Positions 52,022 to 63,147 of a stretch of DNA of 64,000 nucleotides are shown in pieces. The notes below the pieces were generated by a model that saw nothing but the letters and a program-made list of their open reading frames with translations, made no database searches and was not told where the DNA came from. The translations under genes were made by a program, and so were the position numbers. This DNA comes from Aptenodytes patagonicus (taxonomy: Eukaryota; Chordata; Aves; Sphenisciformes; Spheniscidae): contig NC_134974.1 of assembly GCF_965638725.1 (NCBI RefSeq), positions 1,882,143-1,946,142 on the forward strand, read 5' to 3'. How positions within the stretch are numbered: the stretch's first letter is position 1; every line of letters begins with the position of its first letter.

Positions 52022-55000
52022 CTAGCACTCAAGGGTGGTCCCGAAGCTCTTGCGGCAGTCAATGGCTTTGGAGCTGGGGGGCTGCGCCCGCCGCCGCCGC
52101 AGCTCCTCCTTGCCCAGGCTCCCCGCCAGCTTGTTGTAGGCCGACTTGTACTTCTTGTCGAAGGCGGCTGCAAGGCGAGGGGGGGGGGACACACACACAC
52201 ACACTGGCCATCAGCGTTGCCGGGGGAGGGGGGGCCCCCCCAGTCTATCGTGTGTCCCCCCGAGCCCCCGTACCGATGTCCATGTGGTCCCTGCCTAACG
52301 CCGCCAGCGTGAGGAAGAGGATTTCCCGGTAGATGCTCCTGGGGAGGCAGAGCGGTGAGGCAGGGAAGGGGGGGGGGGGCCGCCCGACGGCGAGGGAGGG
52401 AGGAGGAGGAGGAGGAGGAGGGGGGTGTGGGGGGGTCGCACCCCTACCTCTGCAGGTGCCGGGGGCCGCCCGGGGCCGCCAGCGTCTCGAGGAAGAGGGC
52501 GATGGCCTTGTGCACCTCGCTCAGCCCCACGTGGCTCAGCACGGCCTCCAGGAAGGCCAGCGAGAAGGGGTGGCCGTGGGGCCGCCAGGACCGCAGCCGG
52601 GTGGGGACGTTACCTGGGGCGGGGAGGGGGCTCAGCGCCGCCCCCCCGCCGCCGCGGTTCCCCCCCACGCACACACACCCCCCCCCGACTCACTGTGAAG
52701 CCGCCAGAGGACGTAAAGTGGGGGGCAGCTGTCGGGCTCGGGGGCCAGGACGTCCCAGAGCAGCCGCACGCGCACGCAGGGGGAGTCGGGGGGCTGCGCC
52801 TGCGGGACAGGCAGGTGGGCGCCGGGCTGGCGGGGGCCCCCCCAACCCTAGAACCCCCTGTGGGTGTCCCCCCCGCCTCACCTGCGGGGCCGGGGCGACG
52901 TGCTGGGAGCCCAGGAGCAGGCGGGGGAGGTTGCTGGGCAGCCCCAAGCGCTGGAAGTACCAGACGAGGTTCCAGTAGATGATGGGGTGACTGTCCACCA
53001 GCTCCGGCTGCGCCAGGAACTCGCCGCCTTCGTTCTCCACCAAACTTTCCAGCTCCTTCCGTAACACCAACGGGCTCAGGTAGGCGAAAGCCACCCGCTC
53101 CGACCGCCGCGGCACCTGCGGGAGAAAGGGAGGGGGGAACACACGGACACGACACACCGCTGGGACACCCGGTCCCCCCTCCTCGCGGGGATGATCGTCT
53201 TCCCCTCTCCGTGCCCGACACCGTACCGCCGCGTCCGGGCAGCCGTTGCAGAGCTCCGGCTCGGCTTCGTCCAGGGCCAGGCAGCGGTGGCGGTCGCTCA
53301 GCACCGGTCCCTGCGCGCCGGGAGGAGGGAGGGAGCCGTCCTCGGCGGCGCTGCACGGCAAAGAGTGGGGGGGGGGTGTTATGGAAACGGGGCGGAGGGG
53401 GGAGCACCGGGGAGGACGCGGGATTTCCCCGGAGGATGGAAGGATGGGGGACACCGGTGGGCAGCGAAGAGGGGGTTTGGGGACACTGGGGACACCAGGG
53501 GGGATGTGGACATTAGGGTCTTCCCCCCAGAGGATGGAAGGATGGGGGACACCAGTGGGCAGCAAAGAGGGGTGCTGGGGACACCGGGGAAGATGGGGGA
53601 CATTAGGGTTTCTCCCGGAGGACGGGGGACACGGGGGGTGCGCGGGGTCCCGCCGGGCCGGGGGGTCCCACCTGGGGGGCAGCTGGAAGTCCTGGATCTC
53701 GATGCTGAGGAAGGGGACGAAGGAGCGGCCGCAGAAGGGGCAGGTGGTGTTGAGGTTGGAGTCGTCAGAGGTCCAGCCGGCCATCACCTCCTCGTCGTAC
53801 ACCAGCGCGCCGCAGCCCTGGCACCGCGAGCAGCTGGACAGCAGGACCTGGCCGCCGGCGGCGGCACCGTCAGCCCCTGCGGCGCTGGCAGAGGGGTGGG
53901 GGGGGACGCCGCGGTGGGACAGGATCCCCCGGACTCACCTCCACGGCAGGCGCCTCCTGCCCGGCCGCCCCGTCGGCCGGCGGCTCGGAGGACTTGGGAA
54001 TGCCAGCGCTGCCCACCGACGTGTCCGACAGGTCCAACTCGCTGCCCAGCGAGACGGAGCTCTGGGGGGGGGGGACACACGCGCTGTCAGCGAGGATGGA
54101 CAGACAGACAGACAGACAGACGGACAGCCGCAGCCCCTGGGGGGAAGCCGGGTACCTCGGAGGCGGTGGATTCGGGACGCTCCCGTGGGCGCAGCAGGGT
54201 CTCGGCGGGGCTGCGGCGCGGCGGGGGCTCCCCATCCCGCTGCTCGGAGCCCCGGCGCGGGCAGGCGGCGGCAGCAGCGTCCCGGGGGCCGGCGGGGAGC
54301 TCGGTGCTGGCGGCCGGCCGGAGCAGAGGCCGCTTGCCGGGGGACAGCAGCTGCTGCAGCTTGGCGGCCAGCCCCCGCCGCGGCGTGCCCCCCACCGGCC
54401 CCTCGGCACCCGCCAGCCCCTCGTCTGCCCGGTCGCTCTCGTCCGTGGCAAAGCTGACATCCGACAGGCTCCCGTCGGCCGAGCCGGGGGGACCCCGCAG
54501 CCGGGGGGACAGCGGATCCGGGGCTGAGGGAAGAGGGGGGGGCCGGGTAGTCGGGGGCTCTCCCGGTCCCCCCCGGCCCCCCTCACCGTGGGTGCCGCCG
54601 GGAAAGCTGAGGCTGCCGCTCTTCACCAGCCGGGAGGCCGGGGGGTGGTCCCGCAGGCTGCGCCCGGCCCAGGTGGTCTGCCGCTGCAGGCTGGGACGGG
54701 GCGCCGGGGGGGCTCGGCCGCCTGCGGGAGGGGACGAGGGGGCTGTCAGCAGGGCAATAGCGGCCCCCCCCTCACCCTCCCGGCCCCTTCCCCATCCCCA
54801 CCTACCTGGGGGGGCGGCGGTGGCGGCGGCGGCCCGGCGTTCCCGCTGCCGCAGGGGCTGCCGAAACTGGGCGGCCCCCAGCACCACGTTGCGGAGCTTG
54901 GCCCAGCGCAGGCGCCCACCCTGGGTGCCCGCCGGCCACTTGCTCTCCAGCACCGCCTGCGAGGTGGGGGGGGACGGGGACGGGGACACCGTGGTCAGGC

Positions 55001-58000
55001 GCCGGTGGGGACCCCCGTCCCCTCCACGTACGTGTGTCGCGTCCCCCCGCCCCGTCACCTTGTTGTAGTAACCGTAGGTGATGGTGTTGGGCACGATGCC
55101 GGCGCGCTTCATCTCCAGCAGCACCCGCACCGACAGCACCGGCTCCCCGTACTGCCCGCAGAGCTGCATCAGGATGCGGTAGCAGACCTGGGAGAGGGGG
55201 GGGGAAGCAATCAGGGGCGGCCAGGGTCGTCCCCCTGCCCCGGTGAGCCCCCCCCCCCCCCCTCCGCCTCCCCCTTGCCCCAAACGCCGCCTCACCTCGT
55301 CTGGCAGCACCACTTTGTGAGCCTCCATCTTGCGCAGGACCTCGTAGGCCAGCTGGAGCGCCCGCAGCTTGGCGGGGGCGGCGCGGACGTGGGTGGGCAG
55401 GTAGAGGAACCAGAGCCCGTAGCAGTGCCCCAGCAGGCACTTGGCCCACATGTCGGGCACCGAGGAGTACTTCTGGGCCACGCGCTGGGCCACCTTCATC
55501 TCCTGGGGACGAGGGGAGGAAGAGGAGGGAGCTAGGGGGGGAAGGGGGCAAGCCGGAGTCCCGCGCCCCTCGCCGTCCCGTCTCCGCTGAGGCCCGGCCG
55601 ACTCGTCGCACCTTTGGCCCCGCTCACCTGCTTGGTCCTGCGCGGGGCCGGGCTGCTGGGGGCACTGCTCCTGGCCTGGCACAGCTGGGCCACCAGCGGG
55701 TCCCGGGGGGGCTCCAGGAGCTCGGGGCGCAGGGTGGGGAACCCGTCGTAGCTGCGGGGGGTGGGGGGGGGGAAGCAGAGGCTGAGTTGGGGGGACCCGG
55801 GAGGCGGCGGGGCGAGGGGAGGCGGGGGGGGGGGGGGGGGTGTCTCACCGGTACCGCGCAGGCAGCTCAGTGCCGTCGGGACCCGCCGGCTGCTCGGGGG
55901 GGGTGATGAAGACGGTGTGCTCGCCCCCCCGCGGGTCGTCCAGCTCCATCAAAGGGGGATCCTCCGGCTTCTCCAGCTCTGCCTGCACCTGGGGAGGGGG
56001 CACGGGGTGTCACTGGGGGCTGGACGGGGGGGGAGATGCACCGGGGGACACGAGGCGGAGCCGGCGGGACCCACCTTATCCACGCAGGTGTCGAAAAACT
56101 CGAGGCAGGGGTCTCGGTCGCTGGCGAAGGAGCAGTCCTCGATGAACTGGGTGAAGAGCTGGGTGCGCAGCAGCTGCCCGTAAAACCGGTGGTACGCCCG
56201 CTCCCGGGACTTGAGGAACCCTGAGGGGATGGGACAGGGGGGTTAAATCCAGCTGACACCCACCCCCCCCACTCCCCGGTCACCCCACCTTTTCCCCGCC
56301 GCCCACCCACCCTGCAGGGCGAAGAGGCTGCCGGCGTCGCGGCCGGCCGGGGCGGACGCCGGGGCGATGGGACGCAGGAAGGAGCGGTAACCCCGTAGGG
56401 CGCAGGCCATGAAGCGCAGGAAAGCCGCCCGCGCCTCCAGCTCCAGCTGCGCCCGTCGGCCCCGCGCAGCCTCCGCGTCGCTCAGCAGCAGCTCCAGCGA
56501 CGCCTCCTCCCCCGGCCCACTGTACACTGCGAAAGCAAGGGGGGGAAAAATTAGGAGGGAGGGGTGGGGGGGCGCAGGCAGCTGTGGGGTCTCCCCCCCC
56601 CCGACACCCGGACCCCCCACTCACTCTCGTCCAGCTGCTGGGAGAGGCTGTGCAGCGAGGCCAGCAGCACCTTGCAGGGCCGGCGGGGCAGGGAGCGGGG
56701 GGACAGCAGCTTGCGTTCCTCGCTCCTGGCAGGGGTGGAGGGGGGAACAGAGGGACGAGGGGAGGGCGGCCGGTGGACCACCGGCATCCCTCCGGGCCCC
56801 CCCCCCCCTCCCCCCGGGCCAAGAATTGGGGGGAGCCGCTCACTGGAAGATGGTGTTGGTGTCCAGGTCGACGAAGATGACGTCCCTGGGGGGCTCGTAG
56901 AGGTCAAAGTAGCTGGAGTGGATGCCTACAATGAAGGGCACGGGGGCACACAGCACGTCAGCCAGCGCCAGCGGGCACAGCGGGATGTAGGGGCACTGCC
57001 AGCGCAGGGGGAAGATCATCTGGGGACAGGACAAGGGCGGTCAGCGCCGCGGGCCGGGGGTCCCCAGCGCCGCGGCGTGTCGTTCCCGTCCCGTCCCGTC
57101 CCCCGCCCCCTCCACGATGTCCCCTCCCTGGCACTCACCGCCACCAGGGCTTCACCCACGCTGGTCAGGACGTCGGGGCGCAGGGAGTGGATGAGCAGCT
57201 TCTGCTCGGTCAGCACGGCCACCAGCAGCGCCACCGCGTTGTCGGGGCCCAGGTTCTGCAGCAGCGTCAGAAAGCTGGCGCCGCTGCGGAGGAGGGAGGG
57301 GTAGAGATGGACGTCACTCGGCCGCCCCTCGGCTGCCCCGTGTCCCCCTCCCATGCATCCCGTCCGCCCCCCAACCCAGTGCCCCGCAGCCATCCCTACC
57401 TGAGCGGCAGCGGGGAGGACACGGGCCGGCACAGCAGCAGGTTGTCGTACGGGGACATCTGGGGGGGGGGGGGAACACGGGGACAGGGTGGGGCTGGGGG
57501 GAGCCAGCACGGGGATGGGGACGGCGAGGGGGACACGCGGTGAACTCACCTGGACCAGGATGCGCGGCCGCTGCGGGGACGGGAAGGGGACGTTGTGCAT
57601 GAAGTGCGAGATGTGCCTGCAGGCAGAGGGGCCCGTCAGCAGGGGGAGGCGACGGGGGCCACCCCCTTGTCCCCGTCCGTCCGTCCCCACCGTCCGTCCC
57701 CACCGCCCCAAACCTCCCCCCCACCCGTCGCTCACGTCTCGAGGGGCAGCACGTGGGGCCCCGAGATGGAGTAGCGGTAGATAAACATGAGGAACTTGCG
57801 GAAGACGTCGAAGAAGGGCCAGTGGGAGAGGACGCAGATGCTCTTGCGGGTCTGCAGCGAGCGGCCGGCCACGGGCCGTCGGTCCACCACGCTCAGCAGC
57901 CCCAGGCGCAGGCTCTGCTTCTCTGACAGCCGCTCCCGGGGAAACGCCTCGTGGAACTGGATGGCCGCTCCGTACACCTGCGCGGGGCGGGGCGGGCGGG

Positions 58001-59215
58001 TGGGCGGTCAGGGCAGGACATCCCCCCCTCCCGATTCCTCCTCTCCCCGCCCCTGCCCCGGCCCCGTCCTGCCTTGTCGCCCGAGGCGCCGGTCAGCACG
58101 AAGGTGGAAAAGACGGGCAGCGGGTACTTGGTGTCGGCCGGCCAGCTCTCGATGGTGGCCCCCATGGGCAGGCAGAAGACTGGCACCGATTCGGGCAGGG
58201 GGAAGGACTCGCTGTCCTGCTCGGGGTAACGTCCCAGCAGCCCTGGACGGACGGACGGACAGACAGAAAGATGAACCTCACCTTATCATTTCCCCCATCC
58301 AGCCGAGGAAGGGGAGGGGAGGGAGCGGCTGGGTGGGCGCCCGGCAGCCTGCCGAGGCGAACCCCCAGCGGGTTGACCCCGCCCCCAATCGCCACGAGAC
58401 TCCCTACCTGCTTCGTAGACCAGCGTGTTGGCCTTGGCCATGGCGATCTTGTAGCACAGGAACAGGGCAGGGCCCCACTGCAAGGAGGGAGCGGAGACGG
58501 GGAAGGGGGTCAGCGCGGGCCGGATGGCGGCGGGGTCACGCCGGCAGCGGTGAGAGGGGGGGACCCTGGCACCCACCATGCTGGTGTTGAGGTTCTTGTC
58601 CACCCGACAGAAGGTGTGGGGGGTGCTCTCGCCCTTGCTGGGCATGATGAGGCAGATGTCGGTGATCCCCAGCGTGTTGTGGCCGTGGGGCTTGGCCGCC
58701 CGCCGGTACGTCAGGAAGGTGCGTTGGTGTCCCGGCCCCCCCGAATTGAGGTTGGCCGAGCGGCTGTAGGGCGTCGTGTCCAATATCTTATAGCCCGGCT
58801 TCGGGCGGTCCTTGCCCTCATAGTGCACCCTGGGTGGAGAGGAGGGGTGAAGGGGACCCCCAGGGGGCTCATCCCCGCCCCCCCCCCCCCCCCCAGCCCC
58901 AGTCCCCGGGACTCACCCCAACTCGATGAGGGGGGGCTTGTCCCGGCCCCGCTTGTAGCATATGAACATCTGGGGGTTGTTGAGCAGCCCGGCGTTGAGG
59001 TCGACGGGGTGGCCTGAGGTGGTGGTCTCGATGCAGGTGAAACCGTGGGGCACCTCCTCGCCCTGCGAGCGGATGATGACGGCCACGTCGGTGATGGGTT
59101 CGCTGGGCCGGGCTGGGCGGTGCTGCTGGTTCTCCTCCTCCAGCGGCCGCGAGGTGTCCGTCAGTCCGGCCACCACGAAATAGTCCACCAGCTGCGGGGG
59201 CTTCTCGTCCGACAT
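52022..59215 (-). CDS. DENND4B: DENN domain-containing protein 4B, complete, 27 coding exons
   Basis: DENND4 proteins are Rab guanine-nucleotide exchange factors (Rab10 for the family) acting in membrane traffic. Coding exons (minus): 59215-58917, 58829-58577, 58477-58408, 58242-58073, 57977-57736, 57616-57550, 57458-57400, 57283-57139, 57019-56844, 56725-56625, 56526-56311, 56220-56075, 55988-55849, 55751-55628, 55502-55296, 55187-55059, 54956-54806, 54721-54587, 54523-54156, 54061-53939, 53847-53672, 53350-53227, 53115-52882, 52799-52694, 52613-52448, 52338-52274, 52167-52022. All phases close: 1,445 codons plus stop. Domains: MABP about 40-200; uDENN/cDENN/dDENN about 200-640 ([51 protein letters not shown]); a PPR-like segment about 800-850 ([15 protein letters not shown]); a Ser/Pro-rich linker with TPRRGL; a cysteine cluster near 1,113-1,148 (CSRCQGC, CPFC). 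The start [17 protein letters not shown] matches the family. Exon 4 has a GC donor. Confidence 0.96.
53430..53630 (+). repeat. 98-bp minisatellite in a DENND4B intron
   Basis: AGGATGGAAGGATGGGGGAC starts at 53433 and again at 53531. Each is followed by a similar sequence with CAGTGGGCAGC or CGGTGGGCAGC and GGGGACAC modules, and a third partial copy begins near 53611. Confidence 0.88.
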
Positions 59216-59227
59216 GGCTCACGGCAT
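59216..59227 (-). other. DENND4B: DENND4B 5' UTR part of the start-codon exon
   Basis: On the minus strand a pyrimidine tract (CTTCCCCCACCAG) ends in AG at 59228. ATGCCGTGAGCC then precedes the start ATG. The ATG in this 12-base leader is out of frame and very close to the real start. Because an acceptor precedes it, at least one noncoding exon lies upstream. Confidence 0.7.
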
Positions 59228-60093
59228 CTGGTGGGGGAAGACAGCGGGATGGGTGACACCCCAACCCTGCCCCACAGCCCACCTGAACCGGCCGTCCCCG
59301 GGGTCCCGTGGAACAGGAAAGCTCCTTCGTCCCGGCAGGCTGGCGGCGTGGGGCGCCCCACGGCGGAGCTGACGGGGCGAAAGCGCCGGGGACGGGAAGG
59401 GAGGAGGCTTCCGGTCACGCCACGAAGCACAGGGCAATGTGATGGGGACCCCCACGGCTTCGGGGGGGGGGCGGGCAGCACCCCACCCCGAGCACAGCGG
59501 CTGCGGGGGGGCACCCCTCGGGCAGCGCCTCTGAGACAGGACCCCCACCCTGCGGCGTGGCCCCCCTGGCTTGCTGGCTGCACCCCTGGCCCGCAGCCGG
59601 CCCCTCTCCCCTCCACGCGCCCCCTCCCTGTCCCCAGTGCCCCCAGCTTGCCCGGGCGCCGCAGGAGGGGTCCGTGGAAGCTGCCGGAGAGCTGCGCGGG
59701 GCGGGCTGGAAAGGGGAAGGAAGCGGGCGACGAGGCCGCCAACGCCCACGTCACACCCCCGCGGCTGTCACCCCCCTCCCAGGGGCACCGGGGCGCGACG
59801 CCGGCTCTGCCCCGGCCATACCGGGGTGAGGGCAAACCGGTCCCAACCCCGAACACGGAGACCCCAAGCAGGGACACCGCGGTGGCCCCCACAACCCCGG
59901 GAGGAAACCCTCTTAGCCGGGGTGGGGGGGGTGTGAGGGGGAGAGTCGCACCCGCTGGGGCCGTGCCAGCATTCCCCGTGCCGGCAGAGGCAGGGCCACG
60001 GCAGCGCCTGGAGCCTGTCCCCGTCCCCTGGCCGGGGACCCCGGGACCCCCCCAACCCCGCGAGCGGCCACCCGGGGTATTTTTAGGCCAGGC

Positions 60094-60103
60094 GTCACGT
60101 GAC
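60094..60103. promoter_or_regulatory. GTCACGTGAC palindromic E-box
   Basis: A 10-bp perfect palindrome centred on CACGTG, the site bound by USF and by TFEB/TFE3 (CLEAR motif). It lies upstream of the DENND4B start-codon exon in CpG-rich DNA. Confidence 0.5.
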
Positions 60104-60769
60104 GACGGCCAAGCCGCCGAGATGCAGCCCCAGCTCCCAATTTAGCTTCCTGCCACCCGCCTCGGGTGGGGAGAAACCGGCTGGGGGGGGGGGGGCCACA
60201 GCCGGCCTGTACCCCCCACACACACCCCCCTCTCCTGGGTCCTCCACAGCGGGGCACCCCACTGAGAGCCAGCAGGACACGGCGGGGTCCCCCAACCCGC
60301 CCTCACATCCCCATGGACCCCCCCCCCCGGTGACCCCCAGCGTGGGCAGCCCCACGGAGGGGTCCCGTGAGAGAGCAGGGGCTTTGCCCCCAGCTGCAGG
60401 GAGAGCAGGAACCGGCCCCGCCGTGGGGCTGCCGAAGGGGAACCGGCCCCCTCCCGCGTCCCGGCCCCATCCCTGGGGCGGGATTCGGCCACTGGCTACG
60501 GGGCGAGCCTGCCCCGCGGGAGTGCCCCAAAGGCAGGGGAGCACCGGGGGTCCCCAGGCAGCAGTACGGTCCCCGGCAGACCCTGCCCCACGGCGCCTGG
60601 GGTCCCTGTCCCGCTGCGCGCCCCCTGCGCCCCGCGGGGTGGGGAGGGCTGCAGCAACACCCCCAGCCTCCCCCCCCCCCCCCAGCCCGGCCCCATCTCG
60701 GGCTTGGAGACCCTGGGGGTTTGGAAATGGGGGCGTCGGCAAACGTCAGCCCGGCCGCAGAGCCACCCC

Positions 60770-61085
60770 CAGCCGGCCCCGTGCACCCTATACGCACGGC
60801 CGGCCCCACAGGCCCTATAGCCGGACCTATACGCCGCACAGCCGGCCCTACGCATCCCCCCCCCCCCCCCCCAGCCGGCCCTGTGCACCTCATAGCCGGC
60901 CCTACGTACCCTACAGCCGGCCCTACACACCCTGTATACGCGCCCGGCCCCCACAGCCGGCCCAGGCCCTAGGCCCGGCCCCACAGGCCCCATAGCCGGC
61001 CTCGGCCCTACACCCGGCCCCACAGCCGGCCCAGGCCCCCAGGCCCGGCCCCACAGGCCCCATAGCCGGCCCTACAGCCAGCCAG
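60770..61085 (+). repeat. CAGCCGGCCC(T) minisatellite
   Basis: Short units around ATAGCCGGCCCTAC, CACAGCCGGCCC and AGGCCCGGCCCCACAGGCC repeat more than a dozen times with variable spacing (about 15-50 bases), interrupted by a C run near 60850. The larger block CCCGGCCCCACAGGCCCCAT recurs at about 60974 and 61043. Confidence 0.85.
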
Positions 61086-61174
61086 TCGTCGTCGTCCCCC
61101 CCCTCTCCCGGCCCCGGCCCGGCCCCGCTGCCCCGAGCAGCCCCCGACCCCCCCGCGGCCGCCCCCGCCGGTAC

Positions 61175-61260
61175 CTGCGGGCCGGGCCGGGCCGGGCCGC
61201 GCCGCTGGGCTCCGCCGGGCCGCTACCGCGCGCCCGCCCGGCCCCGCCGCCGCCGACAGC
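61175..61260 (-). other. DENND4B: Putative DENND4B noncoding exon 1 in CpG island
   Basis: On the minus strand, GC-rich sequence reads GGCCCGCAG followed by donor GTACCGGCG at 61174 downward. It lies in a CpG island between CRTC2 and DENND4B, where the human gene also starts. The 5' boundary is approximate and the assignment is by position only. Confidence 0.4.
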
Positions 61261-61705
61261 GGCCCCTGGCGGCCGGGAGGACTCTCTGTATCCGCCGGGG
61301 GACACCGGGACCCACAGGGACACCCCCCCCCCCCCCAGCACCCCCAGAAGCGGCCAGGACCCCCCCCCCCAACCCCCCCACGGACCCCTCCTAGCACCCC
61401 AAGAGCCCCCCCAAGCTCCCCGTGGCCACCATGCCCCCCCCCGCCCAGCACCCCCAGGAACCACGGGACCCCATTGCATACACACCCCCCCCCCCCCCCC
61501 CAGTAAGGGACCCCAGAGCCTGGCAGGGCGGGGGGGGGGGCTGGAGCAGCTGAACCCCCCCCCCCGTGCCCCCCAAAACCCCCTAGGGAGGCCCAGGAGC
61601 TCAGGGGCTCCCCCCAAGCCTCACCCCAGGGCGGGAGGGGGGGGGGAGGGGGGTGTGCACTGCCCCCCCCCCCCCAAAATCAGCCACACGCCGTCACAGG
61701 GGGCA
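61261..61705. other. CRTC2-DENND4B intergenic spacer
   Basis: About 0.45 kb of C-run-rich sequence between the putative DENND4B exon 1 and the CRTC2 polyA region. No gene is seen. Confidence 0.55.
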
Positions 61706-62444
61706 TTTAATTAACATATAATATATTTTAAAAAATAATAATAATAAATCACTCTGGCTCCCTCCCGGGTAGGGGGGGAACGCGGGTCCTGGGGCCCCAG
61801 GTCCCCCCCCGCCCGCAGACGGGGCCCCCCGCTCTCCCCTGGGTTGGGGGGGACGAGGGGGGGGACGGGGGGAGGAGGGGGCAAAGTTACAAGTGCTTTC
61901 TACACGTCCCGCGGGTCCCCGGCAGCTGGGTAAAGGGGGGGGGGAGGCTGGGGGTACATACGGGGCGCAGCTGAGGGGGGGGGGAGCGGGATTTCTCCTT
62001 AAACATGATGATTAGCCAGAAAAAAAAAAAAATAAAAATAAAAATAGAAGCGGCCCCCGCCTGCCCCCCCCCACCCCGGGGGTCTCTACCTATGGGGTTA
62101 TGTACAGCCGCCCCCGGGGGGGACGGGAGCCCCCTCTCCGCCGGGTTTGGGGGTGCCGTGGGGGCCGGAAAGCGCCTGGCTCGCGTCCCCCGCTGCCCAC
62201 CCCCCACCCCCCCCCACCGCCGCCCCGGCTTCCTACCGGCTCCGGCGTCCCCGGCCCCGTTCTCCGGGGAGGGAGCCGGCGGTGACCCCACCGTTTTACC
62301 GGGGAAAAGGAAAAAACAACACCCCCCCTCAAAAAAAAGTGAAAGAAGGGGGGGGGGGAATCGGAGAGGGGTCCGGAGGTTGGGGGGGGGGGGGGGGGAA
62401 GGCGGGGGTCCGCGGGCGGGGGTGCTGGCGGAGCCCCCGGCCCC
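61706..62444 (-). other. CRTC2: CRTC2 3' UTR with variant polyadenylation signal
   Basis: Downstream of the stop on the minus strand. The best signal is ATTAAA (TTTAAT on the plus strand at 61706-61711) in an AT-rich block. The UTR carries several long C/G runs and an A-rich tract near 62020-62046. Confidence 0.5.
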
Positions 62445-63112
62445 TCACTGGAGGCGGTCGGTGCGGAAGGAGTCCTCCACGGCCGGGTCGGTGAGGAGGG
62501 CGTAGGGGTCGCTCAGCATGTTCAGTCCGTCCAGGGTGAGGGGTTCGATTTTCAGATCCTCCTCCAGACCCAAGGTCGCCGCGTCCACCTCGAAGCCGGG
62601 GACGCCGGCCAGCGCCGTCGCGATCTCCTTGGAGATGCCGGGGGGAGAATCCCCTACGGGGGGGGGGGGGGGGGGGGCAGGGGGCGGAACGGGGTGGGGG
62701 GACCGGGGGGGGTGTGTGTTCAGGGTTCAGCACCCCCCTCCCGTGAGGTCCCGCTCCCCGGAGGGGGGGTTGCCGGTGCCCCCCTGCCCACCCACCTGTG
62801 AGGATGATGTTGGGGATGGGGCCGTGGCGGCTGCAGTTGCTCAGGTTTTGCCGGTTGAGGACGTGGGGGTCGTAGGTGCCCTCGGTTGGGGGGTAGCTCA
62901 GGCTCCCCAGCTCCTCGGCGAAGCCACCGCTGTTACCGGTGGGGCTTTCCCCCATCCCGAACTGCTCGAACTGCGGGGAGAGGCGGGTTACGGGGGGCAA
63001 ATATCCCTGCTGTCCCCCCTCACTGTCCCGTATTCCCCCCCCCCCCCCAAAAGCGTCCCCATCCCGGGAGCACTCACGCTGCCCAAGCCGAAGTCGCTCA
63101 GGGGCTGTCCCA

Positions 63113-63147
<35 letters not shown>

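Larger units (their letters stand above)
59228..61174 (-). other. DENND4B: DENND4B intron 1 (putative), CpG-rich
   Basis: GC-rich sequence between the start-codon exon and a putative noncoding exon 1. It contains a perfect palindrome GTCACGTGAC (60094-60103), C runs, and the minisatellite at 60770-61085. The plus-strand ORFs here are proline-rich and compositional. Transcription might instead start inside this region. Confidence 0.5.

Noticed and set aside
53191-55535. Plus-strand ORFs of 315-625 codons across DENND4B
   Set aside because: They are shadows of DENND4B exons and introns on the opposite strand, in GC-rich DNA.
56075-56220. A possible single-base frameshift in DENND4B coding exon 12
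   Set aside because: On rereading, the exon is 146 bases and open. The full 27-exon model closes at 1,445 codons plus stop with no break.
60099-60995. A 298-codon plus-strand ORF with repeated SRPY/GRPH-like peptides
   Set aside because: It is a translation of the AGCCGGCCC minisatellite; no start context, splice sites or homology.
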